Part shown: positions 36,343 through 43,104 of the stretch, one piece after another
Position numbering within the stretch: position 1 is the stretch's first letter
Layout: each line of letters starts with the position of its first letter
Assembly (NCBI GenBank): GCA_021199235.1
Contig: JAJQIL010000132.1
Location: 1 to 43,104 of the forward strand
DNA from: Lachnospiraceae bacterium
Lineage (GTDB): Bacteria > Bacillota > Clostridia > Lachnospirales > Lachnospiraceae
Direction: 5' to 3'
Length of the DNA stretch: 43,104 bases
The notes under the pieces: generated by a model
What the model was told of the DNA's origin: nothing
Database searches by the model: none
Seen by the model: only the letters and a program-made list of their open reading frames with translations
Made by a program: the position numbers and the translations under genes

Positions 36343-37116
36343 ATGGTACATTTCGTAGGCGCCGGAAGCGGCGCGGCAGATCTGATCACGGTGCGGGGCA
36401 GCAGGCTTCTTGGTGAGGCGGATGTGATCATTTACGCGGGTTCACTGGTGAATCCGCAGCTGTTGGATTATAAAAAAGAAGATTGCGTAGTTTACGACAG
36501 CGCAAAGATGACGCTGGAGGAAGTGTTTGCCGTCATGCGCGACGCGGAGGAAAAAGGCCTAACGACGGTGCGGCTGCACACCGGTGATCCCTGTGTGTAT
36601 GGAGCGATCCGGGAGCAGATGGATCTGCTGGACGAGGCCGGGATAGCCTATGATTACTGTCCGGGTGTGAGCGCATTTTGCGGCGCGGCCTCCGCTTTGA
36701 ATATGGAATATACGCTGCCGGGTATTTCCCAGACGGTGATCATCACGAGGATGGCGGGCCGGACGCCGGTGCCGGAGAAAGAGGAGATCGCGAAACTGGC
36801 TTCTCACGGTGCGACGATGGTCATTTTCTTAAGCACCGGAATGCTGGGGAATTTAAGCGAACGGCTGATGGCAGGCGGCTATCAGGCCGACACACCGGCG
36901 GCCATTGTGTACAAAGCAACATGGCCGGACGAGCGCAGCTACATCTGTACGGTGTCGACACTGGCGCAGTGCGCAAAGGAAAACAATGTCACGAAGACGG
37001 CGCTGATCATTGTCGGAGATACGGTCGCGCAGGCGGGGTACAACCGCTCGGAACTGTATCATCCGGCGTTCACGACGGAATTCCGAAAAGCGACAAAGAC
37101 CAGGGAAACAATGTGA
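36343..37116 (+). CDS. cbiF: Cobalt-precorrin-4 C11-methyltransferase
   Basis: A 257-residue S-adenosylmethionine-dependent tetrapyrrole methylase of the CobM/CbiF branch. It shows VHFVGAGSGAADLITVRG at the N-terminus, DVIIYAGSLVNPQLL, TVRLHTGDPCVYGAI (the conserved D/P loop) and YCPGVSAFCGAASAL. It methylates C11 of the corrin precursor in anaerobic cobalamin synthesis. No other cobalamin gene is in the window, and no B12-type riboswitch motif is visible upstream. AAGGAGG lies 9 bases before ATG 36343. The C-terminus is intact (HPAFTTEFRK). Confidence 0.92.
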   Translation: MVHFVGAGSGAADLITVRGSRLLGEADVIIYAGSLVNPQLLDYKKEDCVVYDSAKMTLEEVFAVMRDAEEKGLTTVRLHTGDPCVYGAIREQMDLLDEAGIAYDYCPGVSAFCGAASALNMEYTLPGISQTVIITRMAGRTPVPEKEEIAKLASHGATMVIFLSTGMLGNLSERLMAGGYQADTPAAIVYKATWPDERSYICTVSTLAQCAKENNVTKTALIIVGDTVAQAGYNRSELYHPAFTTEFRKATKTRETM

Positions 37117-37214
37117 TTATCAAAGGAAAAAGGTGCTTGACGGACAATTGAAATTATAATGATGCGCACAGGCGTGTAAGGAAATATGACAGCTTGAGCT
37201 GCCTGCGCCTGGCG

Positions 37215-37232
37215 CGAGCGAGCTGACGCTCG
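37215..37232 (+). other. Hairpin upstream of the UPF0175/PIN pair
   Basis: CGAGCG and CGCTCG enclose AGCTGA. It lies 20 bases before the AAGGAGG of the antitoxin gene, with no T run, so it may act in the leader. A TATAAT at 37155-37160 could be the -10 box, but the nearest TTGACG is only 12 bases away, so no promoter is called. Confidence 0.4.
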
Positions 37233-37268
37233 ATAATAAATAGTGTTTTAGCAAGGAGGTTCAGCGCG

Positions 37269-37550
37269 ATGACATATACAGATGTGAAGATTACGGTTCC
37301 TGGAGAGATGAAGTCTTATGTAACTTATTATAACAAAAATATGGAATTGGAGAGGAATGCGCTTCTTTTGTATCCTTATATAAAGAATTTAACAATATCT
37401 CATGGGAAAGCAGCAGAAATCCTTGGAATCCATAAAACAGATTTAATTGAGCTTTATGAAAAACTGGGTTTACCCTATCTTGATTTGGATGTAGCAGAAG
37501 TTGAAGAGGAAGTTTTGTCTTATAAAAAGCTAAAGGATGTGGGCAAATGA
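37269..37550 (+). CDS. UPF0175-family antitoxin
   Basis: A 93-residue protein. An N-terminal strand (VKITVPGEM) is followed by helices typical of UPF0175, including LLLYPYIKNLTISHGKAAEILGIHKTDLIELYEKLGLPYLD, whose GKAAEILGI...LIELYEKLGLP is the family's helix-turn-helix-like core. Members pair with PIN-domain (DUF3368) proteins, and this gene does so by ATGA overlap. It probably neutralises the toxin and represses the operon. AAGGAGG lies 9 bases before the start. Confidence 0.88.
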   Translation: MTYTDVKITVPGEMKSYVTYYNKNMELERNALLLYPYIKNLTISHGKAAEILGIHKTDLIELYEKLGLPYLDLDVAEVEEEVLSYKKLKDVGK

Positions 37551-38041
37551 TTATTATTTCAGATACAACGCCAATTATTTCTCTACTGAAAATTAAGCAT
37601 TTGGACTTATTACAAAAATTATTTGGTGAAATATGGATTCCGAATGCAGTTTATGAAGAACTAATTTCGAATAAAAAATTCAGTAATGAAGCCAGACAGA
37701 TTATGGAAGTGGAATACATCGAAAAAGTGCAGGTAGGAGATTCTAAGTCTGTAAGACTATTGCAACGTGCAACCGGGTTGGACGCTGGGGAGAGTGAGGC
37801 AATTATCTTATCGGATGAAAAAAAGGCAGATATTTTGCTGATGGATGAAGCAAAGGGCAGATTGGTTGCGAAACAGATGGGTCTGACGATCATGGGGACG
37901 GTAGGTATTCTGATGACAGCGTATGAAGAGCAATTATTGACATCCCTGGAAATTGAACAATGTATTGAAGCATTGCGAGAAAATGGAAGGCATATCAGTG
38001 AAAAACTGTACCAGCAGTTAAGAGATAAGTTCAGGGAATAG
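37547..38041 (+). CDS. PIN-domain protein with DUF3368, toxin candidate
   Basis: A 164-residue PIN ribonuclease-like protein. The first active-site Asp is in IISDTTPIISLL (Asp6). A conserved acidic motif LDAGESEAIILS (Asp81 and Glu84 region) and LLMDEAKGR (Asp103 region) complete the metal site. The C-terminal DUF3368 part follows (MGTVGILMTAYEEQLLTS). PIN toxins cleave RNA or tRNA; the specific target is not predictable. It overlaps its antitoxin gene by 4 bases. A/T content is higher than in the neighbouring cbiF. Confidence 0.88.
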   Translation: MIIISDTTPIISLLKIKHLDLLQKLFGEIWIPNAVYEELISNKKFSNEARQIMEVEYIEKVQVGDSKSVRLLQRATGLDAGESEAIILSDEKKADILLMDEAKGRLVAKQMGLTIMGTVGILMTAYEEQLLTSLEIEQCIEALRENGRHISEKLYQQLRDKFRE

Positions 38042-38051
38042 CAGATTATCT

Positions 38052-38082
38052 GTTACATTTACAGCTGCGCTGTGAATGTAAC
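38052..38082 (+). other. Strong hairpin after the PIN gene
   Basis: Thirteen-base arms GTTACATTTACAG (38052-38064) and CTGTGAATGTAAC (38070-38082) pair with one G-T pair around CTGCG. The outer bases, AGATTATCT versus GATTATCT, are a direct repeat. No T run follows, so this may be a weak terminator or a relative of the GTAAC-ended repeats. Confidence 0.55.
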
Positions 38083-38111
38083 GATTATCTACAAGATCCA
38101 ATAAAAACGTT

Positions 38112-38117
38112 TATAAT
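38112..38117 (+). promoter_or_regulatory. Probable -10 box of the GH113 unit
   Basis: TATAAT lies 57 bases before the GH113 start. No good -35 box is visible at 17 bases, so activation by a factor is possible. Confidence 0.4.
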
Positions 38118-38174
38118 ATAGAAGATTTCCAGAAAGATTACAACATATGTTTTTGAAAAAGGGAGAAGAAACTG

Positions 38175-39104
38175 ATGGATTTTATTAAAGGAATCACCTT
38201 TGCTGCATTTGCCCCGAAGGGCAGTCTTGAAACACCGGAAGCAAAGCAAAGTCTCCGGAATCTTGCGGAACGGACAAACGCGAACTTTATTATCCTCGTC
38301 CCGATGGGGCTGCAGGATACGCCGCAGTCGGAGGATATTGATTATCGTTCAGATGCAACGGTAAGCGACCGTGAGCTGGCCGCGGCAATTCGCATGGCGA
38401 AAGATCTTGGACTGCGCGTGGCACTGAAGCCGACCGTGAACTGCCGCAACGGCGTCTGGCGGGCACACATCAACTTTTTTGACGAGGATGTCCCCTGTGA
38501 GCCAAAGTGGAGCAACTGGTTCCGGGCATATACGGACTTTCAGCTGCATTACGCGGAAATCGCGCAGCGGGAAGGCTGCGAGATGTTCCTTCCGGGTTGT
38601 GAAATGGTACAGAGCGAGCGTCGGGAGCAGGAATGGCGGCAGCTGATCGCAGATATCCGTAAAGAGTATGGCGGTCTGGTTTCCTACAATACAGACAAAT
38701 ACCAGGAACACAACGTTAAATGGTGGGATGCGGTGGACGTGATCTCATCGAGCGGCTATTATCCGGTCAACGACTGGGAACGCCAGCTGGACCGGATTGA
38801 GGCGGTGGTTCAGAAATTTGACAAACCATTTTTCTTTGCGGAGTGCGGATGCATGTCCACGAAGGGCTCTGATCAGGTGCCGAATGACTGGAACCTGTCA
38901 GGTGATGTGGATCTGGAAGGGCAGGCCGACTGGTACCGCACCATGTTTGCAGCCGGAAACAGGCGCGACTGGGTCGGAGGCTACGCACTCTGGGACTGGA
39001 GCTGGAGACAGTATTCCCTTGCGGAGGCGGTAAAGGATAAAAAATACGATATCTATGGGAAACCCGCGGAGCAGGTAGTGGCAGAGTTTTACGGCCGGAA
39101 ATAG
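38175..39104 (+). CDS. Glycoside hydrolase family 113 (beta-mannanase-like)
   Basis: A 309-residue TIM-barrel enzyme matching GH113 from end to end: KGITFAAF, NFIILVPMGLQDTPQS, LGLRVALKPTVNCRNGVWRAHINF, W..WF..YTDFQLHYAEIA. Putative acid/base Glu143 is in LPGCEM and nucleophile Glu223 in FFFAECGC. GH113 members hydrolyse beta-1,4-mannan and manno-oligosaccharides with retention. No signal peptide is present, so it probably acts on imported oligosaccharides in the cytoplasm. AAAGGGAGAAG precedes the ATG. It is followed by an unrecognised gene at 85 bases on the same strand. Confidence 0.85.
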   Translation: MDFIKGITFAAFAPKGSLETPEAKQSLRNLAERTNANFIILVPMGLQDTPQSEDIDYRSDATVSDRELAAAIRMAKDLGLRVALKPTVNCRNGVWRAHINFFDEDVPCEPKWSNWFRAYTDFQLHYAEIAQREGCEMFLPGCEMVQSERREQEWRQLIADIRKEYGGLVSYNTDKYQEHNVKWWDAVDVISSSGYYPVNDWERQLDRIEAVVQKFDKPFFFAECGCMSTKGSDQVPNDWNLSGDVDLEGQADWYRTMFAAGNRRDWVGGYALWDWSWRQYSLAEAVKDKKYDIYGKPAEQVVAEFYGRK

Positions 39105-39188
39105 ATAAATGATGCGTGAGTGCTGCGTCTGTGAAAGCGGGCATGAGAGCTTTTGAGGCATATGAAAACAGGTATGAGGAGGGGAGTC

Positions 39189-40895
39189 ATGAGAAAAAGT
39201 ATGAGTTACCGGAATTTTAACGTTGCGGTTTACTGTCCGGTAGGGGACGTTAACCGGATTACGGATTTTGTGAAATTTGAGGAAAAGTACCGTCTGCTGA
39301 CGGATCATGTGAAAATCGGGCGGGTATATCTGGAATGCTACCGGAGTGAAGAATGGTGTACAAAGGAGCATTTGCTGGAAGTAAAGGATTATTTTGAGAG
39401 CCGGGGGATCGCCACATCCGGCGGGATCACGACCTGCGCCGACAGCAGTAAGGAGGGATTTGCTTCTCTTTGCTATTCAACTCCAAAAGACGAGGAAACG
39501 CTTCGGAAAGCGGTTGCCCTCAACGCGGAGGTTTTTGACGAGTTCATTTTTGATGATTTTTATTTCCTGAACTGCCGCTGCCCGGCCTGCATTGAGAAGA
39601 AAGGAAACCGCACCTGGTCTGAGTTCCGCATGGCGGAGAAAAAGAGGATTACGGAAGACATCGTGATGAAGACTGCGAAGGAAATTAATCCGGCAGTCAA
39701 TGTCATTGTAAAATATCCGCAGTGGTACGACAGCTTTAATGAAGAAGGCTACGACCTGGAAATGGAACCGGCCATGGTCGACTCGATCTATACCGGGACG
39801 GAGACGCGCAATCCGAAATACACGCAGCAGCATATTCCGAAGTATCTGAGCTATTTTATCATGCGTTATTTTGAAAACGCCGCACCGGGGCGGAATCTCG
39901 GCGGCTGGTTTGACCCATATGAGTGTACTTATAATCTGACCTCTTATCTGGAACAGGGCTATCTGACGCTGTTCGGAAAAGCGAAAGAGGTCACTTTATT
40001 CAGCCTTGGCTCCCTGCTGAACGACCCGGCTTACCGGACCTTCTGCGCCGCTCTGGAGCAGATGTTTGCGGATGCGGACGAGCTTCTGGACAAGCTTGGA
40101 AATCCGACCGGAGCAGCTGCCTATCGCCCGGCAAACGCGCGCGGAGAGAACAATATCCACAATTACCTTGGTATGTGCGGCATTCCGTTTGAACCCTGCC
40201 TCCGATATCCGGAACAGGCAGAGACCATTTTCTTAAGCGAGGGCGCCGCGGATGATAAAGAGATTGTGAAAAAGATGCAAAAGAGCCTGTTAAACGGCGC
40301 ACAGGTCATCGTGACCAGCGGCTTTGTCCGCAGGCTTGGTTCCGCGTTTGGAGAGTTTGTAAATGTGACATACAGCGCAAGAAAAGCGCTCGTGAGCAAG
40401 TATGCGGACAGCAAGGATAACGGCATAAACATCTGCGGCTGTTACAGCGGAGACGCACCGGTACTGATCCCGCAGATGGAGTACTGCACGAACGATGTCT
40501 GGGAGCTGGCAGCCGGATATGGCACAGAAAGCGCCTTTCCGATCGTGCTCCAGTGCAACTACGGGAGAGGAAAGATCAGTATCCTCACAATTCCGGATGA
40601 TATGGGAGATCTGTATCATTACCCCGCAGAAGTGCTGAATGTGATCCGGCGGACGGTATGCTCCGGGCTGCCCGCAGTGCTTGAGGGACCTGCAGGGATC
40701 CAGATGTTCATATACGACAACAACCGGATCATTCTCCGCTCCGATCTGGACTATACCTGTGAAGTGACGCTTCGGCTGTCAGACGGGATCCGGTCTGTAC
40801 GGGAATCCGGAAGCGGCCGGGAGCTTGCTGTTACAGATCATAAAGTGACAATGGCTTTAAGATCGGCAGTGAATGTGCTGCTGGAGCTGGAGTAA
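39189..40895 (+). CDS. Unrecognised cytoplasmic protein, TIM-barrel hydrolase-like, partner of GH113
   Basis: A 568-residue protein I cannot place in a named family. The N-terminal two thirds look like an alpha/beta barrel with glycosidase flavour: RVYLECYRSEEW, SGGITTCADSS, FDEFIFDDFYFLNCRCPACIEKKG (paired Asp, and Cys-x-Cys-x-x-Cys), VIVKYPQWYDSF, SIYTGTETRNPKYTQQ and GGWFDPYECTYN. The C-terminal part contains a PANARGENNIHNYLGMCGIPFEPC stretch resembling the GATase-like domain of family A4-type glycosidases. There is no signal peptide. GAGGAGG lies 6 bases before ATG 39189. Position next to GH113 suggests action on mannan fragments or their decorations; this is inference only. Confidence 0.7.
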   Translation: MRKSMSYRNFNVAVYCPVGDVNRITDFVKFEEKYRLLTDHVKIGRVYLECYRSEEWCTKEHLLEVKDYFESRGIATSGGITTCADSSKEGFASLCYSTPKDEETLRKAVALNAEVFDEFIFDDFYFLNCRCPACIEKKGNRTWSEFRMAEKKRITEDIVMKTAKEINPAVNVIVKYPQWYDSFNEEGYDLEMEPAMVDSIYTGTETRNPKYTQQHIPKYLSYFIMRYFENAAPGRNLGGWFDPYECTYNLTSYLEQGYLTLFGKAKEVTLFSLGSLLNDPAYRTFCAALEQMFADADELLDKLGNPTGAAAYRPANARGENNIHNYLGMCGIPFEPCLRYPEQAETIFLSEGAADDKEIVKKMQKSLLNGAQVIVTSGFVRRLGSAFGEFVNVTYSARKALVSKYADSKDNGINICGCYSGDAPVLIPQMEYCTNDVWELAAGYGTESAFPIVLQCNYGRGKISILTIPDDMGDLYHYPAEVLNVIRRTVCSGLPAVLEGPAGIQMFIYDNNRIILRSDLDYTCEVTLRLSDGIRSVRESGSGRELAVTDHKVTMALRSAVNVLLELE

Positions 40896-40908
40896 TTTCT
40901 GATAATAA

Positions 40909-40948
40909 ATGGTCTTTTCCCGTAACTGTAAAAGTACTGAGCAGTTAC
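40909..40948 (+). repeat. GTAAC-type palindromic repeat with GGTCTTTTCCC lead
   Basis: GTAACTGTAAAAGTACTGAGCAGTTAC-like core (40922-40948) with arms GTAACTG and CAGTTAC. The preceding ATGGTCTTTTCCC matches the right arm of the nested inverted repeat in copy 1 (569-580), so this looks like the right part of the long form of the element. Confidence 0.75.
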
Positions 40949-41044
40949 GATGGCAGAATTATTTCAACGTGATAAAAGCGTTATCGGGAATCTTATCAGG
41001 TAGATTATTTTTATTGACAGATTAAAAATTGAGGAGGCTATGCA

Positions 41045-41566
41045 ATGGAATTAGTAGAAGGAATATTAAACAGGAGAAGTATTCGACAGTTTACGGACAG
41101 GCATATCGCGGATGAGGAGCTCCACACGATACTTCGGGCAGCGATGACCGGACCTACCTGCGCAAATACACGGGACTGGAGTTTTCTTGTTGTTCGTGAC
41201 AAAGAAATGCTGAATAAAATGGCGGATGCCAATGGCGGGCCGGCGGAGCCTCTTCGTCACTGTGATCTGGGAATTCTTATTCTGGGCGATCTGGAACGGG
41301 CGTTTCCGTATGCGAAGGATTACTGGGTGATTGACGGAGCAATTGCGGGACAAAACATGATACTTGCAGCGGAGGGCCTCGGTATTGGTTCTGTATGGCT
41401 TGGAACCTGGCCGCAGATGGATCGTGTGGAGAATCAGAGAACCCTTTTTTCATTGCCGGATTCCGTAATTCCGCACTCTGTTATTGCGTTTGGATATCCT
41501 GCGGAAGAAAAGAGCGGCGCTCATCCGGATTATGAAGAAAACCGGGTACATTTTGAAAAGTGGTAA
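41045..41566 (+). CDS. Nitroreductase-family flavoprotein
   Basis: A 173-residue FMN-dependent oxidoreductase of the small nitroreductase type. NRRSIRQFTDRHI is the phosphate/FMN-binding start, AAMTGPTCANTRDW a second cofactor contact, and GAIAGQNMILAAEGLGIGSVWLGTW the conserved dimer helix. Typical partners are NAD(P)H and quinones, nitro-compounds or flavin precursors; the physiological substrate is unknown. GAGGAGG lies 8 bases before the ATG. The stop is followed directly by the control region of the next, A/T-rich unit. Confidence 0.9.
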   Translation: MELVEGILNRRSIRQFTDRHIADEELHTILRAAMTGPTCANTRDWSFLVVRDKEMLNKMADANGGPAEPLRHCDLGILILGDLERAFPYAKDYWVIDGAIAGQNMILAAEGLGIGSVWLGTWPQMDRVENQRTLFSLPDSVIPHSVIAFGYPAEEKSGAHPDYEENRVHFEKW

Positions 41567-41567
41567 T

Positions 41568-41669
41568 TTGAGTGAACCAATTTGCGGAGACAATTTTGAA
41601 AAACCTATTTTAACTCAAAAACATTGACATTTAACTTTTGGAAAGTTATATTTTAATAAATTGAGTGAA
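41568..41669 (+). promoter_or_regulatory. Operator-like TTGAGT repeats flanking the promoter
   Basis: TTGAGTGAA occurs at 41568-41576 and 41661-41669 in the same orientation, and the inverted form TTAACTCAAA lies at 41610-41619. The third copy is between the -10 box and the start codon. The arrangement suggests autoregulation, as at the AbiE-like unit at 31752. Confidence 0.55.
41624..41652 (+). promoter_or_regulatory. Promoter of the second regulator/nucleotidyltransferase pair
   Basis: TTGACA (41624-41629) and TATATT (41647-41652) are 17 bases apart, 32 bases before the start codon. The sequence around it is strongly A/T-rich. Confidence 0.85.
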
Positions 41670-41683
41670 AAAGAGGGATTGCT

Positions 41684-42622
41684 ATGGATTTACTTACAAA
41701 TGTTTTTGGAATACAAGTGCAGTCCGAAAATTGGAATAAACAAAATGGATTACCGTTGTATATTGCAGGCAGCTATGATTTTGCAGCGGTAACACTTAAT
41801 GGCTGCAAGTGTATTGTATTAACTCCAAAGGAAGAACTTGAAACGCTGCCTGCACTAAAGAAGGAAATTAAAAAAATCCAGGAGATTGATAATGTACCTG
41901 TGGTTTTAAAGCTTCCGACAATATCTTATTACCGAAGAAATAAGATGATAGAGAACAATATACCTTTCATTACGGACAGACAGATATTTTTGCCTTTTAT
42001 GGGGACATTCTTAGCAAAAGAAAATGGAGAGGAAAAAGAACTGAAAAAATTTATGTTTTCCACTCAGCAGCTGGTTTTGCTTTATCTCTATCAAAAAAAG
42101 AAAAAGTTATATGTTTCCAAGGCAACAAAAATACTTCCTTTTACGGCGATGACTATGAGCCGGGCTGTAAAACAGCTGGAAGCGGCAGGCATGTTTCATG
42201 TGACAAAGGATGGTGTAAACAAAGTTATTGAATCGGATTATGACCGCCCCGAACTCTACGAAAGGCTAAAAGATTACTTGTCTTCTCCGGTTCGTAAGGT
42301 TGGTTACCTGAAAAAAAATGAAGTAACTAATGAAATGGCTATTGCCGGAGAGACTGTATTGGCAGAAGAAACAATGCTGAATCCGGGCAGAACAGCAACC
42401 TATGCTATTTATACGAAAGCATTTAACAAGGGAGTGCTGATGAATGAATTGGTTGACCCGGATGAACAGGTCAGGGTTGAATTGTGGGAATATGATCCAA
42501 GGCAGTTTTCCGGCAACAATATGGCAGACAAGATATCTGTTGCATTGTCCTTTTTGGAGAACGAAGATGAACGTATAGAAGAAGCAGTGGAAGAATTACT
42601 GGAGGGAGTGTGGGGCGGCTGA
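41684..42622 (+). CDS. Winged-helix regulator/antitoxin candidate of a second nucleotidyltransferase pair
   Basis: A 312-residue protein. The N-terminal ~110 residues form an alpha/beta domain ending VVLKLPTISYYRRNKMIENNIPFITDRQIFLPFMG. A MarR-like winged helix-turn-helix sits at about 127-180 (STQQLVLLYLYQKK...TAMTMSRAVKQLEAAGMFHV). A C-terminal mixed domain follows. The order of domains resembles the regulator at 31801, but sequence identity is low. AGAGGGA precedes ATG 41684. The next gene starts immediately after its stop. High A/T content suggests transfer. Confidence 0.7.
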   Translation: MDLLTNVFGIQVQSENWNKQNGLPLYIAGSYDFAAVTLNGCKCIVLTPKEELETLPALKKEIKKIQEIDNVPVVLKLPTISYYRRNKMIENNIPFITDRQIFLPFMGTFLAKENGEEKELKKFMFSTQQLVLLYLYQKKKKLYVSKATKILPFTAMTMSRAVKQLEAAGMFHVTKDGVNKVIESDYDRPELYERLKDYLSSPVRKVGYLKKNEVTNEMAIAGETVLAEETMLNPGRTATYAIYTKAFNKGVLMNELVDPDEQVRVELWEYDPRQFSGNNMADKISVALSFLENEDERIEEAVEELLEGVWGG

Positions 42623-43104
42623 ATGGTAACAGGATTCACAAAATTTAAAGAAAATTTTCGGGGTTTTGAAGATCAGTATGTCATTATAGGCGGAACAGCC
42701 TGCGATTTATTAATGGAAAGTGAAAACAGGAGTTTTCGCGCAACAAAGGATATTGATATTGTTCTGATCGTTGAATCCATTACTGTAGAATTTGGAAAAG
42801 CATTTTGGGAATATATCAAAGAGGCTGAGTACGAACATAAAAACAAAAGCACGGGAAATGCTCAGTTCTATCGTTTTACTTCTCCGAAAAGCAAAGATTA
42901 TCCTTATATGATAGAAATTTTTTCAAGAAAGCCAGAGCATATAGCTTTAGATGCGAACGCAGTTTTAACACCTTTGCCGATTGATGATGAAATATCCAGT
43001 CTTTCAGCAATATTATTGAATAATGCTTACTATAATCTGCTGAAAAGCGGACAGGTTGTTATAGATGGTATTCCGATACTGAAAGAGACATGCCTGATTC
43101 CGTT
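42623..43104 (+). CDS. Nucleotidyltransferase, AbiEii-like toxin candidate (cut by window end)
   Basis: An open reading frame without a stop to the window edge; 160 codons are visible. YVIIGGTACDLLMESENRSFRATKDIDIVLI is the polymerase-beta-type nucleotidyltransferase core, with Gly23-Gly24 and metal ligands Asp43/Asp45. The third carboxylate is probably Glu in YPYMIEIFS. Its ATG follows the regulator stop with no gap and GGGAGTGTGGGGCGG acts as a likely ribosome-binding region. It is only weakly similar to the nucleotidyltransferase at 32823, so this is a separate module rather than a duplicate. The C-terminal KD-x-x-DI element cannot be checked because the sequence ends. Confidence 0.75.
   Translation, partial: MVTGFTKFKENFRGFEDQYVIIGGTACDLLMESENRSFRATKDIDIVLIVESITVEFGKAFWEYIKEAEYEHKNKSTGNAQFYRFTSPKSKDYPYMIEIFSRKPEHIALDANAVLTPLPIDDEISSLSAILLNNAYYNLLKSGQVVIDGIPILKETCLIP

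Noticed and set aside
37137-37160. TTGACG and TATAAT as a promoter for the UPF0175/PIN pair
   Set aside because: The spacing is 12 bases, too short for a normal sigma-A promoter.

Overview
The window looks like a stretch of chromosome from a gut-type Clostridia, most likely a Lachnospiraceae relative. This placement is inference from gene content: the tig-clpP-clpX-lon-ysxC order typical of Firmicutes, a DUF4317 protein, a BspA-type leucine-rich-repeat surface protein, a GH113 enzyme, strong AGGAGG ribosome-binding sites and moderate GC. No rRNA is present to settle the genus. Almost every gene is on the + strand; only an XRE regulator and a CYTH protein near the left end are on the - strand.

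Layout. (1) 80-948: six tRNA genes (Pro-UGG, Gly-UCC, Arg-UCU, His-GUG, Gln-UUG, Leu-UAG), led by a consensus promoter and interrupted by a repeat element. (2) 961-2652: XRE regulator, CYTH phosphohydrolase and a DJ-1/PfpI protein. (3) 2827-9517: protein quality control, with trigger factor, ClpP, ClpX, Lon and the ribosome-assembly GTPase YsxC. (4) 9610-23036: a surface-glycan locus. It has two tandem paralogous polytopic membrane proteins resembling GT-C glycosyltransferases, a GDP-mannose pyrophosphorylase, GDP-mannose 4,6-dehydratase, an Rmd-type reductase, a phosphohexomutase, a three-domain pyrophosphorylase/isomerase/isomerase fusion, and a polyprenyl-phosphate sugar-phosphate transferase. 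Together these could take fructose-6-phosphate to GDP-mannose and GDP-D-rhamnose and start a lipid-linked glycan. (5) 23038-31730: a DUF4317 gene, then a complete F1Fo ATP synthase operon (atpZ-atpI-B-E-F-H-A-G-D-C) with its own promoter and terminator. The c subunit carries two membrane carboxylates and looks sodium-coupled. (6) 31738-43104: an accessory region. It holds an AbiE-like regulator/nucleotidyltransferase pair, a 25-repeat LRR surface protein, a lone CbiF, a UPF0175/PIN toxin-antitoxin pair, a GH113 mannanase with an unrecognised partner, a nitroreductase, and a second regulator/nucleotidyltransferase pair cut by the window end.

Between genes there is a recurring composite repeat: a hairpin part with base changes that keep pairing, plus a GTAAC-ended palindrome. 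Copies or fragments occur near 460, 2766, 8801, 14722, 31162, 36110, 36245 and 40910. A separate block at 16021-16205 folds into four strong hairpins and matches nothing I recognise.

The most unusual items are the triple fusion whose pyrophosphorylase domain has lost its signature arginine, the two nucleotidyltransferase toxin-like modules whose partner proteins share a mid-protein winged-helix layout, the hairpin repeat family, the 16.1 kb structured block, and the GH113/unknown-protein pair.
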